Origin: Hennigella sp045599065
Lineage (GTDB): Bacteria > Bacillota_I > Bacilli_A > Mycoplasmatales > Mycoplasmoidaceae
Direction of reading: 5' to 3'
DNA length: 36,901 nucleotides
Assembly (NCBI GenBank): GCA_045599065.1
Contig: JAZRVJ010000056.1
Location: forward strand, 1-36,901
Both the position numbers and the translations under genes were made by a program. The stretch's first letter is position 1. Each line of letters opens with the position of its first letter. Below the pieces are notes generated by a model that was not told the DNA's origin, did not search any database, and was given only the letters and a program-made list of their open reading frames with translations. This document shows, in pieces, positions 1 through 10,518 of the stretch.

Positions 1-2618
1 AATCTTAATAAAGAGTTAAATGCTAATGAAACTCTAAATCTTGTAAGAATACCAAAATGTTTGAATGGTTTTTTAACAATTCTTGAGAAAGCGTTTGTTT
101 TAAATTCTGAACCAGCCTTCATTAAATCTACAGCTTTTGTCTTTAAAACCACAAGAGTTGCAATAGAACTTATTGCTGTAAATAACAAGAATGGTAAGAA
201 TATGCATCCTAAGAAAGGACCAATACTAAACGACAATAATGGTGTTGGTAGCATTCAATAATTACTAAATAGTAATAGTGCGGGTGCTTGTAAGAAGAAA
301 CCAATAAGATAAGCGGCAATACCGCCAATTAGTGAAGGCAAGAATGCAAATGGTAGTAATGAAAGAACAATTTTTCATTTGCTAATACCGTTTGCTCTCA
401 TGATACCAATGTTGATTCTATTGTTTTCAACATATCTTTTAATAATGATTCCACATATTAGAATGCATAGGATACCAATAAAGATACCCATAATGATGGT
501 TACAGCTTTAATTACTTTTACCAATCCAGGAATATATGCAATTCTAAATGATGAAGCATTTAGGACATTACTTGTATCAGTTGAAAAATATGCAATTTGT
601 ACATTGGGTGGATAAATCATCATACCATGCGCATCTTTATTAATTTGATTTAAGATAGTCTGACGATCGGTAGTTGTGTGTTGTTTAAACTTACAAACTA
701 AATATTCTTCTGTCGGAGAGTTAAGATAACCAAGCTTAATTGTTTTGTATCCTATTGTATTACAATAAGTCAGACATTCTGTTGCCGTATTTGGCGTAGG
801 TCTAGAAATATCAACAACAGGGAACATGAAGTCTGGTGTTAGACCACAGCCTCAAATAATTAAGTTATAGTGTCCACAACTAACAATATTTTCATCTTTA
901 TTAATACCAGGTCAATCAGAAGCACGTAATGTTATTTCTACATCAGGTATGTTGTCGTAAACAACACCTTCTGTTGCCCATTCAGGTTTAACACTAGGAT
1001 CAATCCAGAAAGTGAACTGATCATATGTTAATGTGTTTAATCACTCAGTTGCAATACTTTGTGTTATTTCACCTTCATATGGTTTACCATAAACTTTTTT
1101 ATATCATTCGGAAAATGGCTTAAATGTTGTAAATGTTTCAGGAGAAATTACAGTCTTACCAGAAGATTTTAAATATTGTGGGTTGATAACAGCAAATCTT
1201 GCTGATCAGTCAGATATAGTACAAGTTTGTGGCGTTCCAACAAGTTCGGTTCATGTGAACACAACATTACTATTGGCCGAAAAGGTTACAGTTTCAGAGG
1301 CTCCTAAGTAGTAATCTGAATAATATTCAGCATAATCATCTTTTAGATTGTTGTAGAAATCGGTTTCATATTCTCTTCATGATTTAGTTTTATCAGCAAG
1401 CTTTTTGAACAAAGTAGTATAAGACGCCTTACTATTGTTAGCAGTTGCCATACGTTTAAAACGTATTTGCATTATTTGCGAATATAAAGAGAGCTCTTCC
1501 TCACGTAAATGGCTAGGATCTAATTCAGATGTCGGCAATAATTTAAATGAAGCAACTTCATTGAAATTAGCAGGGACAAGAAATCTACCAGCAGGATCAT
1601 GTGGGCCATATTGTGAGCCATCGGGTTTATAGAAAATAACTTGAGAATTGTAAGGAGCAAAATCGTTTTGGTCAAATAAAGTATTTCCCAATCTATGATT
1701 TTCATCTTCAAACATTACCATCTTGTCAATAGTGTCATTAGGATTGTTTTGGATGACTTTATAAAAGACTGGATCTGTTGTAGCAGTAATATTAACTGAT
1801 TGGAAGCGTTTAAATTCTAAATCATCTTTATATTCAAATGATTTCAAATAATTAATCATAGGAGTGTCAGATGACATCATAGCATTATAAATAATGCTAG
1901 ATTGGTTTGAAATAAAGGAATTAAACGCATTGAAATCCCTAGCAAAGACACTGCTTGTTAGGTCGGCTGCCATTTGTTGTGGTGTTCAATCAGATGGTTT
2001 AGAACCTGAATTTCATAATGCTCGTAAATTAGTTACATCTGTTGGTAAACCACTTTCATTATCAAAAGTTTCAGTAATAGTTAACTCAACATGAGTTAGA
2101 ACGGGATCTCCAGAAACAGCATATGAACTATAAAGACCAGTGGAGTTTGTTGGATCAAGAGTGATTGGGTACGACCTTGAACATGTTACCTTTCCAGTTA
2201 CTTCATCAGTAGTCACTTTTTGCGTTGGAATTGGAAAGAAATATGTTCCCGTAGCAGTTGATTCTGTTATTCCAGGTAAAGCAGAAAGTTGATTTGTTAA
2301 AATTTTTGGTTGTTCCCCCTCACCTCAAAAAGTATCGAAACCTTCATAAGAAAAATCAGTGGCAGAATTTTTTGTAAAAATTATTCCCGCACTATTGTCT
2401 TGATAAGAAGGAGTACCAACATCATACAATTCAGATATAGTCATATCGTGAATCGCGCCTTCTTGAGCAACAGCATTATATTCATTAGTGATGTTGGCTG
2501 TTGTGTTTGATAAAACACAAAAAGAACCAACACCAAAGAAAACTAAAAAACTTAATCCTATCAAAGAGATTTTGTTATTCTTGAATGAGCGAACTACGTT
2601 CTTGAATAAGTTTTTCAT
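1..2618 (-). CDS. Large FtsX-type ABC transporter permease, partial (runs off left edge)
   Basis: The frame starts at ATG 2618 and stays open to the window edge, giving at least 872 codons with many TGA read as Trp. The N-terminus is a short basic segment (MKNLFKNVVRSFKNNK) followed by one membrane helix at about residues 17-37, then an extracytoplasmic region of some 650-700 residues with no family I recognise. The part encoded below about position 550 holds FtsX-like helices: a hydrophobic segment, then IKRYVENNRINIGIMRANGISKW-type sequence (key residues IGIMRANG), then two further hydrophobic stretches and a basic linker. That arrangement matches MacB/FtsX permeases, which usually pair with a separate ABC ATPase and carry out mechanotransmission or lipoprotein/peptide export rather than classical import. 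No ATPase partner lies on the right side; it may lie to the left of the window. Substrate unknown. The family call is firm, the function open. Confidence 0.85.
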
Positions 2619-2628
2619 ATATTATTTA

Positions 2629-2634
2629 ATTATA
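2629..2634 (-). promoter_or_regulatory. -10 box of the FtsX-type permease gene
   Basis: TATAAT on the minus strand, 10 nt before the ATG at 2618. Transcription starting 6-7 nt downstream of the box would leave only about three bases of leader. No Shine-Dalgarno sequence is present. Confidence 0.6.
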
Positions 2635-2652
2635 TTTAAGAAATTAGAAAAT

Positions 2653-2679
2653 AAAAGTATTACATTTTGTAATACTTTT
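2653..2679 (-). terminator. Terminator of hisS-aspS
   Basis: Perfect 12-bp stem AAAAGTATTACA / TGTAATACTTTT with a 3-nt loop, about 20 nt after the aspS stop. On the minus strand it is followed by a T-rich run. It separates aspS from the FtsX-type permease gene. Confidence 0.75.
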
Positions 2680-2698
2680 ACTTTATCAGAATTTATTT

Positions 2699-4426
2699 TT
2701 ATTTTTTAACTTGTAAAAACAAGTCGTCTAATCCTTCAGCACTCGCTGCTGATGGAGCATCAAGCATTAGATCAACACCGTGTGAATTTTTAGGGAAAGC
2801 AATTACATCTCTAATTGTTTCTGCCTTAGATAGAATCATTACTAAACGATCTAATCCTACCGCAATTCCGCCATGTGGCGGAACACCATATTCAAATGCA
2901 CTTAATAAATAACCAAACTTATTTTGTGCTTGTTGTTCAGTTAAACCGATGGCTTTGAACATACGTTTTTGTACATCGGCATTAGTAATTCTTATAGAAC
3001 CACCACCAACTTCATAACCATTTAGAACAATATCATATGCTCTTGCTCTTGCTTTTTCCATTTTTGTGTCAAAGTCTTTTAGACTTTTAATTGCAGGAGA
3101 TGTGAATGGGTGGTGAGCAGCTTGATATCTATTTGATTTGTCATCGAATTCAAATAATGGTCAATTGATAACCCATGTAAAAGCTAATTCATCAGGGTTA
3201 GCAAATTTATAAATGTTGTTTGCAGCAATTCTTGCTGCACCCAATGTAACACTAACTTGTTCATTTTTACCAGCACAAAGGATTAGTGTTCCTTTTTCAA
3301 AACCAAATTGTTTAAATGCTGAAAGCGCCTTGTCTTCTTCGATTGCATTTTTAATTGAGCCATCAACAACTTTGTTGTTATCAAATGTTAGATAAGCAAT
3401 TTGTAAACCCTTATCTGTCGCATATTTTTGCAAAGTGTTAAAATCATTTTTACTCGCTAAAATATTTTTAATTGCAAAACCTTTTACAACGCCTTTATCC
3501 CTTAAAATTTTAGAGAAAATTTGAAAATTTGTGCCTTCGAAGAATGATGACAAATCATTAATGATTAAGTCGTATCTTAAGTCAGGTTTATCAACGCCAT
3601 ATTTTTCCATGCATTCATCGTATGCCATAACTTTGAAAGGAGTTTTAATTTCTTTACCTAAAGTTTTCTTGATTGCATACTTGAAAACTTTTTCAGTCAT
3701 TTTCATAATGTCTTTTTCTTTTATAAAAGACATTTCAACATCAAGTTGAGTGAATTCGGGTTGTCTGTCTGCTCTTAAGTCTTCATCTCTTCAACATTTA
3801 GCAATTTGGAAGTATCTATTAAATCCTGCAACCATCAATAGTTGTTTAAAGATTTGAGGGCTTTGTGGTAATGCGAAGAATTGGTTTGGACCATTTCTTG
3901 TAGGCACAACATAGTCTCTAGCACCTTCAGGTGTAGGCTTAGCAAGTGTAGGCGTTTCAACATCTACAAAATCGTTCTTAATTAAAAATTCACGAATAGC
4001 AGCAATAAATTTAGACCTAAAAATTATTTTATTTCTTATAACATCACGTCTTAAATCCAAATAACGATATTTCAATCTAACATCTTCGAGAGCGTCTGTT
4101 TCGTCTTCGACAATTAATGGCGTTGTCTTAGCATAGGACAAAACATCTAACTTAAGACATTTAAGTTCAATCTTCCCAGTTTTTAGTTTGTTGTTTGGTG
4201 TTTTTCTTAGAACAACAACACCATCGACAGAAACAACCGATTCTCTAGTTAAATTTTGAAGATTAAAATCTTCACCAACCACAACTTGAATAGTTCCATA
4301 TCTATCAGCTACATCTAAAAAAGTGATAGATCCCATTTCTCTAATTTTTTTAACCCAACCTTTTACACAAATGGTTTTGTTAACCATTAATTCATTGGGT
4401 TGTCCACAATAATATCTCTTAGCCAT
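2699..4426 (-). CDS. aspS: Aspartyl-tRNA synthetase
   Basis: Charges tRNA-Asp with aspartate in the cytoplasm. 575 residues, the usual size for a bacterial AspRS. The N-terminal OB-fold anticodon domain (about 1-110; VKGWVKKIREMGSITFLDV) leads into the class II core with motif 1 (DFVDVETPTLAKPTPEGARD), the SPQIFKQLLM active-site stretch, motif 2 (CWRDEDLRADRQPEFTQLD) and motif 3 (GIAVGLDRLVMIL) near the C-terminus. The middle carries the GAD insertion typical of bacterial AspRS. It needs TGA as Trp inside motif 2, where the Trp before RDEDLR is invariant. The ATG lies one base after the hisS stop (TAG-T-ATG), with AAAGG about 8 nt upstream, so it is the second gene of a hisS-aspS operon. Bacterial AspRS may also act on tRNA-Asn; the sequence alone does not settle that. 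Confidence 0.98.
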
Positions 4427-4427
4427 A

Positions 4428-5708
4428 CTATTTGCCTTTCTTCATTAGATAACTTAATAAGTTATCAATTTTAACTTCCTCTTGTTTCATTGTTGTTTGG
4501 TCTTTTACAAGGACAACGTTTTTCTTTACTTCTTTTGGACCAATAATAACAACAAATTTAGCTTTTTGATTTTCAGCATATTTGAAATGTTTGTCCAACT
4601 TTGTTGTATTCCTATTCATTAAACAACTCAAACCAGACATTCTTAACATTTGACAAACAACAGTTGAGACAACATTTGTTTCCTCAGATAAGCTTGCAAC
4701 AACAACATCAACACTTTTATATTTTTTGATTTGTTCAAGCATAACTTTGTTATCTTCAAGTGCAACTAGTAATCTTTCAATTCCTAGAGCAAAGCCACAA
4801 CAATTTGAATCATCGCCACCAAGCTCTTTAGTCATAGAATTGTATCTACCACCACCAATTAATGTTGGTTGACCAGCAAGTTTTTTTGAAGTTGATTCAA
4901 TTTCAAAAATGAAATTGCAATAGTAATCTAAACCTCTAACAAGTGTATCATCGATTATGTATTTTACTTTTAAATCATCTAGCGTTTTTGTGATATTTTT
5001 AAAGTATTGAATTTCTTCTTTGGTTGCAAACTTTTCAATTTTTGGAGCTTTCTTAACAAAATCCTTTTTGCCATCTATTTTATCATCCAAAATTCTCAAA
5101 GGATTTTTAGATAATCTTGCTTGGCTATCTTCTGTTAAATCCTTTTTGAAAGGTTTAAAGTATTCTTTAAGTGCCTCGATTCATTTGGCTCTTGTAACAG
5201 AAGAACAAATATTGTTAATTTTTATAATATAGTCTTTATATTTGAAAGCAGCCAAAATTGATCTAGCTAATAAAATTAGATCTACATCGTCATAAAAAGA
5301 ATTAGTTGAAATGACTTCAACACCAAATTGATGGAACATTCTTAATCTACCGCTTTGTGGTCTTTCGTATCTGAACATTGGTTCAATATAGAAAAATCTA
5401 ATTGGTAAAGCCATTTTGTGTAGCAGCTTGTTTTCAACAACCGCTCTGCAAACGCTAGCAGTTAATTCTGGTCTTAAGACCATGTCTCTATCAGATTTGT
5501 CTTTGAATTCATAGAATTCTTTGTTAACTATGTCAGTAGTATCTCCAACAGTTCTAACAAACAACTCTTTGTTTTCAAACATAGGAGTTTTTATTTTATA
5601 AAAACCATTAAGTTTAGCAACCATTTCACAAAGTTGACAAACTATATCAAACCCTGGTTCTAATTCATAAATATAATCTTGTGTTCCTCTTGGTTTTGTT
5701 ATGTTCAT
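4428..5708 (-). CDS. hisS: Histidyl-tRNA synthetase
   Basis: Charges tRNA-His. 426 residues, normal for bacterial HisRS. Class II motifs in order: motif 1 around KTPMFENKELFVRTVG, motif 2 RFFYIEPMFRYERPQSGR, the HisRS-specific HisA motif RGLDYY, GGGRYNSM and motif 3 GFALGIERLL, then a C-terminal anticodon-binding domain of about 90 residues. It is the first gene of the hisS-aspS operon. A minus-strand TATAAT at 5738-5733 and an AGGTG ribosome site (5718-5714, 5 nt before the ATG) support the start. It is divergent from secDF. Trp is encoded by TGA. Confidence 0.98.
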
Positions 5709-5713
5709 TTTCG

Positions 5714-5738
5714 CACCTAATTATGTTAAATTATTATA
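5714..5738 (-). promoter_or_regulatory. hisS promoter (-10) and Shine-Dalgarno
   Basis: Minus-strand TATAAT at 5738-5733, then AGGTG at 5718-5714, 5 nt before the ATG at 5708. Unlike several other operon leaders in this window, this one has room for a leader of about 17 nt with a recognisable Shine-Dalgarno sequence. Confidence 0.55.
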
Positions 5739-5783
5739 AATTAAAAAAATATAAAGATTTGTATAATAATTTTAAATTATTTA

Positions 5784-5789
5784 TATAAT
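5784..5789 (+). promoter_or_regulatory. -10 box of secDF-apt
   Basis: TATAAT with only 9 nt before the secDF ATG at 5799 and no Shine-Dalgarno sequence between them, which predicts a leaderless or nearly leaderless transcript. Confidence 0.6.
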
Positions 5790-5798
5790 TTATAAACT

Positions 5799-8700
5799 AT
5801 GCGAAGCTTTGGAAAAGATCCAAAATCTCTTAAAAGAAAAGGACTATCGGTTTTACCGTTAGTCCTTTCAGGCATTATAGGAGCAGGAGCGTTAGCAGGG
5901 ACTGCTACTAGCATTTGATATATGTCTAAAAACTATCAAGAGAGTGCAGAATTTTCTAAATCCTTTGTTGGAAGAATAGAAGTTGATCCTGTTCCAAACA
6001 TGGAAGCACCTCAAAAAGAAGATGCTGAAAAGAACATGAAGGAAGCTGCGCAAAGACTTTCAGATTGATTAAAAGATAATAGTCAACCTATGCACGATGT
6101 TTCATACGAATTGTATGAAACAGACGAAGGATTTAAGGGATATTTGTCTGCTCAATTTAATGTAGATAAAATTGAATCTAAACTTCCTTTTGAAGAAGAT
6201 GATGATAAAAAATACGATAATGACCCATATTTATCTTTTTTGGAAGATGACGCATTAAATAGTAATAGAAAGAGTCTTGTATATCGTTGATATACGCAAG
6301 ATAAAGAAGAGAAGCCGGCATTCTCTATCATTGATCTCGATCAATGTTTTACCTTACCAAAATCTTTAGATCAAGAAGATAGTGAAACTAAAATATTAGC
6401 AAATTCAGATGGTAAATGGGGAATAATGTATCACATTGCAGATGGAGAACAAAACCATTTAATGTTTAACGCCATCTATGATGATATGCTTCATGCATAT
6501 GAAGATACTCAAGATAAACCAGATCCTGAAAATGATGATGAAAAGCCTGCAGACTGGCAACTTCCAAGACTATATGTTGTCAACAACCTTGAACAAATGT
6601 TCAACGAAGCAAACTATCATCTTTTAAATTATCGAACTCACAAAGAAAAGGGATGAATAGATTATCAAAGAATTTATGCTGATACAATACAATATCAATT
6701 TGTAAATGATTACACCACTGGTGATGACGATCAAGGCATAAAAGGACAAGAAACTGAAAGATACAATACTTGGACGATGTTGAATGGACATTTAATAAAG
6801 TCTATTCAAGGCTCAAAGATTGAACCTGAAGTTGTGGAAGAAGATGAAAATTACCCAAGTCTTAACCTTTTAAGATGAATTGATTTCACTCCTGGAACAA
6901 CTAAATTTACTATTTTTAATAAATACGTCGAAGACATAATCACAGTCAATAACGAGGAATGAAAAGATTATTTCCCAGCAAAATTAACTGACACATATAA
7001 ACAAGAGGTTGCTGCAACATTCGCCGATGGCGAAACTACTGATCTTCAATTCTTTTGACATTCATTCTCTGATAACTTAGCTGCTAAGAAATATTTAAAT
7101 AGAATAATTAAATATCAACTACCAGTAAGACCAATCAGCATTGATGTTGGCAAAGTTGAACAAAGAAATAAATTTGAAACCTTTAAACAAGGCTTCAAGT
7201 CAATTGAAGTTCAACCTCAATTTATTGATTCTATATTTGGTGGTGATGCTTTAGTTGGTTGGTTAACATTAGGATTTTTAATTTATTTAGTTGCCCTTGC
7301 AGCTATTCTAGCTGCATTATATAGAATGACTGGAGTAATTAGTTGAATATGCTTAATGTTCATGTTATCAATGACGCAGCTTATTGCTAGTCTTTCAACA
7401 TTTGTAATATCAATGTCATTCTTGTTTGGTTTATTTACTTTATCATTGATAGGGTTTATGACCGCGCTTGGAATTTGTGAAAGAATGAAACGCAGATTAA
7501 ATTCTAATGAAGAAACCAATGTAATGATTAAAAAGACATTTAGAAAAAGTCTTTTACCAATGGTTGACTTTAGTGTAATCACATTATTGTTTGGTATATG
7601 TTTTACATATATTGCGCCAGCAAGTTTAAACATTTTAGGTTTGATTTTGATTATTGGTGGATTTGCATTATTCATAATAATGTATTTGTTAAATGGTGGA
7701 TTGCATCTCTTAATCTTTAAAAATAGCATCACAACCAATAGGTTTGATTTATTTGGTAAAAGGTCTAATTTAGCTAATCAAGCATTATCACAAGGTAATA
7801 ACCTTGTGCCATCTAGTTTAGATACTGGAAGACTAGAGTTTGATTACTATAGTTCAATGTCTAAAAAGAACATTAAACTATTTGACAAGAAAACATTTAT
7901 TGCTCTTGCTGTATTAGTAGGAGTACTAATAGTTGGTGTCGTATTATTTAGTGTATTTGGTTTAACAACAAATGCTTTATTCCGTACATCTGCGCAAGTA
8001 TTAATTAACTACGATGGTGATTTGATAAATGAACCATGGTTCATTAGTGCTGGTCTTCAATATACTTCATACATAAGGGATGGAAATTGGTGATACTTTA
8101 CAATCAACTCTATTGCCGAACAACAAGTTGCTATTGACGCGCTCGTAGACCATTTAGGTCAAGGGAATGTATTAGCTCAAACAATTGTTGGTTCTACGAA
8201 CCAAGACGCCTTAATGTTGGCATTGGTTTCAATCGTTGTTGGATCTGCACTGTCATCTATTTATGGTGCAATTAGATATAATTGAGCAAGCTTTGTACCA
8301 CTACTGCTTGGAACTATGGTTATGCCAATATTGATGTTATCAATAGCAACCATCTGTCAAGTCAAATTTGATCAAATAGTTGTTCTAGGATTTATCCTAA
8401 TCTCCATCGTTAATTGCGTAATGACCGCAAACATTTTATCTACAATACAAGATTCATGAAGTAGGAAAGAAGCTTTTACACGCGAAGAATTAAGATTTAT
8501 TATCGTGACTGCGCTAAAAAATAATTGACAATATTTATGAGCGTTTGCGATTGGGTATGGTGCTTTCATAGTTTGCTTTGCAATTACTGCACCATTTGGA
8601 TGTGGTTTCTTAACCTTACTAATCTTCTTTGGTGCATTAGTAACATTAGTTGTTACACCATTTAGTGTTGCTTACCTTGAATATTATTTCTTATGCATTA

Positions 8701-8843
8701 GAAACAATGCACTTGGTCACAGAGCCGAAAAGGCAAAAGACAAGGTTATCATCAATTTAGATGAAATTGATGAACAATCAATAGAAGGTATTAATAAATT
8801 CACAAGACAAAAAGAAATTCCAATCATTGAAAAGGAGAATTAG
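5799..8843 (+). CDS. secDF: Fused Sec translocon accessory protein SecDF
   Basis: Membrane subunit that assists SecYEG-dependent export. 1014 residues. The N-terminal helix (about 17-35) is followed by a long acidic extracytoplasmic domain (about 40-475), five helices of the SecD half (about 485-650), a cytoplasmic linker, and a second half starting with a helix near residue 707, a short extracytoplasmic domain and five C-terminal helices. This two-fold RND-like layout and the downstream apt gene, a neighbourhood known from other mycoplasmas, support the call more than primary sequence, which is strongly diverged. In the SecD half the usual VDANVLI-ER motif reads MTALGIC-ER (about 554-562). 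The corresponding SecF stretch reads VNCVMTANILSTIQD (about 871-885). Both therefore lack the usual membrane aspartate. The stop is one base before apt. Confidence 0.85.
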
Positions 8844-8844
8844 T

Positions 8845-9381
8845 ATGGATAGAAATAAACAAATTATCAAAGACCACATAGCTGTTGTACCAGACTTTCC
8901 AAAGAAAGGAATTAGTTTTAAGGATATAACACCTTTATTTGCTGATCCAAAGATTTTTGAACTCACAATTAAAGAATTGTGCAACACGGTAAAAGATCAA
9001 AAATTTGATTGTATCGCTGGTATTGAATCAAGAGGCTTTTGGTTCGCACTGCCTATGGCTCAAGCATTAAATTTACCTTTTGTTCCTATTAGAAAAAAAG
9101 GTAAACTTCCTCGTGCAACTGTTGAGGCCGAATACTCATTAGAGTATGGAACCGATGTTTTGCAAGTGCATAAAGATGATATTCATGCAGGATCGAATAT
9201 ATTGGTTGTGGATGATATTGTTGCAACAGGTGGAACACTTATTGCAGTTAAAGAAATGATGAAGAAGCTTAATGCTAAGTGTGAACATGCGGTTGTGCTT
9301 GGTCACTTAGGTGAATTAAAAGGTGCACTTGACAAAATCAACGAAAAAGGCATAAAAGTCCATTCTTTAATTGAATTTTAA
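8845..9381 (+). CDS. apt: Adenine phosphoribosyltransferase
   Basis: Makes AMP from adenine and PRPP (purine salvage). 178 residues, the usual length. The N-terminus IAVVPDFPKKGISFKDITPL and the PRPP-binding loop VVDDIVATGGTL are diagnostic. The chosen ATG at 8845 is one base after the secDF stop and has AAGGAG 7 nt upstream. A TTG at 8827 in the same frame would add six residues but would place the start before that Shine-Dalgarno site. Co-transcribed with secDF and closed by a hairpin terminator. Confidence 0.98.
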   Translation: MDRNKQIIKDHIAVVPDFPKKGISFKDITPLFADPKIFELTIKELCNTVKDQKFDCIAGIESRGFWFALPMAQALNLPFVPIRKKGKLPRATVEAEYSLEYGTDVLQVHKDDIHAGSNILVVDDIVATGGTLIAVKEMMKKLNAKCEHAVVLGHLGELKGALDKINEKGIKVHSLIEF

Positions 9382-9408
9382 AAAAGGGAGCATAAGCTCT
9401 CTTTTTTA
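9382..9408 (+). terminator. Terminator of secDF-apt
   Basis: AAAGGGAGC - ATAA - GCTCTCTTTTTT hairpin immediately after the apt stop, ending in a T run. Confidence 0.85.
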
Positions 9409-9443
9409 ATATTTATATTTTTTATATCTTAAATAATTATTCT

Positions 9444-9449
9444 TATAAT
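9444..9449 (+). promoter_or_regulatory. -10 box of ispF-hpt
   Basis: TATAAT 11 nt before the ATG at 9461, with no Shine-Dalgarno sequence. It predicts a leader of only a few bases. Confidence 0.55.
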
Positions 9450-9460
9450 TATTGTCTATT

Positions 9461-9922
9461 ATGTATTTAATAGGGACAGCAAAAGATATTCACAAAATTA
9501 AACGTTCTAATACTTTTATGGTATTAGGCGGTTATAAATTTTCTAGTAGCTACAAAGTAGTTGCTGTTAGTGATGGTGATATAGTGCTTCATGCATTGGC
9601 TAATGCTATCTTAGGTGCGAGCCAAAGCGGAGACATAGGCATGTACTTTAGTGACACATGTGTTAGAAATAAGGGACTTGACTCTAAAAAAATTCTAACT
9701 AAAGCTTTAGCTTTAGCAAAGAAAAAAGGATACAAATTAGTTAATGTGGATTTAACAATTATTTGCGACAAGATTATGATTAGTCCTATTCGCAAACATA
9801 TAAATGAAAATTTAAAAAAATTATTAAAAACTAAACTAGTTAATGTCAAGGCAACAAGATTTGAAGAAAACAAGATGTTAATTGGATGTGAAGCATCTGT
9901 GATGCTTAGAAAGGGAAAATAA
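9461..9922 (+). CDS. ispF: IspF-like protein (2-C-methyl-D-erythritol 2,4-cyclodiphosphate synthase family)
   Basis: 153 residues, matching IspF length (about 157-160). IspF converts CDP-ME-2-phosphate to MEcPP in the non-mevalonate isoprenoid pathway and is a zinc-dependent homotrimer. The protein follows the family end to end: D9-x-H11 and H44 match the zinc ligands, then SDGD (37-40), LGASQSGDIGMYF (GDIG), GYKLVNVDLTII and KATRFE. Departures from my memory of the family: the His before SDGD is Val36, the Asp of the DALLGA motif is Asn48, and KATTTE reads KATRFE. No other MEP-pathway gene is in the window. It is co-transcribed with hpt (one-base gap), in the slot where many Firmicutes have tilS before hpt-ftsH. 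ATG 9461 is chosen because it follows the -10 box and begins the conserved fold; a TTG at 9452 is upstream in frame. Family certain, activity uncertain. Confidence 0.85.
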   Translation: MYLIGTAKDIHKIKRSNTFMVLGGYKFSSSYKVVAVSDGDIVLHALANAILGASQSGDIGMYFSDTCVRNKGLDSKKILTKALALAKKKGYKLVNVDLTIICDKIMISPIRKHINENLKKLLKTKLVNVKATRFEENKMLIGCEASVMLRKGK

Positions 9923-9923
9923 G

Positions 9924-10487
9924 ATGTCAAAGCAATTTAAACCAAAATATGTTCAGAAGATTCTTATATCTCAAACTCAAGTAAAAAAGTCAATTGCTAA
10001 TGCAGCGAAATGGCTAAACAAAAAGTTTGAGAATAAAAAAGAAACACCACTTGTGGTTGGTGTTTTAAGAGGTGCAATGCCTTTCTTCGGACATTTAATA
10101 ATGCAATTAAATTTTGATATTACTACTGACTTTCTAAGAATATCTAGTTTTAGAGGAATGAAAAGAGTGCAAGACCCTAAGGTATGCTCATGACTAGACA
10201 CACCAGTTAAAGGCAGACATGTCGTTATTGTTGAAGACATCATTGATTCAGCAAAAACTATGTCAGCTCTGGTAAAAGATTTAAAGAAATGTAAACCAAA
10301 ATCAGTTACCACCGTTTGTCTCATTGATAAGCCTGAAGCAAGACAAGTTAAGTTTAAAGTTAACTACTCATGCAACACGCTTTTAGGAGACCCTTATCTT
10401 GTTGGATGGGGCTTGGATGTAAAAGAAAAGGCAAGGAACTTGCCTTACATAGCCGAGTTTAATAAAAGGTATATCAACAAAGTATAA
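9924..10487 (+). CDS. hpt: Hypoxanthine(-guanine) phosphoribosyltransferase
   Basis: Salvages hypoxanthine and/or guanine with PRPP to give IMP/GMP. 187 residues, the usual size. Seen: LVVGVLRGAMPFFGHL near residue 42, the flexible-loop region DFLRISSFRG, the PRPP motif VVIVEDIIDSAKTM and the C-terminal base-binding YLVGWGLD. In the PRPP loop the usual DTG/DSG reads DSA, a conservative change worth noting. It follows ispF by one base (TAA-G-ATG) with AAAGGG 8 nt upstream. With apt it gives the cell both purine salvage branches. Its stop codon lies inside the ftsH -10 box. Confidence 0.96.
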
Positions 10488-10509
10488 TAATATATAAAAT
10501 AAATAGGAG
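10483..10509 (+). promoter_or_regulatory. ftsH -10 box and Shine-Dalgarno
   Basis: TATAAT at 10483-10488 overlaps the hpt stop codon. AGGAG at 10505-10509 lies 9 nt before the ftsH ATG. This is the clearest conventional leader in the window, so ftsH can be expressed independently of ispF-hpt. Confidence 0.6.
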
Positions 10510-10518
10510 TGTGCTCTT

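Noticed and set aside
1435..2094. Plus-strand reading frames opposite the FtsX-type permease
   Set aside because: Short, no promoter or ribosome site, low-complexity translations; antisense shadows of the real minus-strand gene.
7283..7738. 150-residue minus-strand frame within secDF
   Set aside because: Antisense to membrane helices of secDF, with no promoter and no recognisable domain.
8827..8844. TTG start for apt six codons upstream
   Set aside because: It lies before the AAGGAG site and overlaps secDF; ATG 8845 has correct spacing and the family N-terminus.
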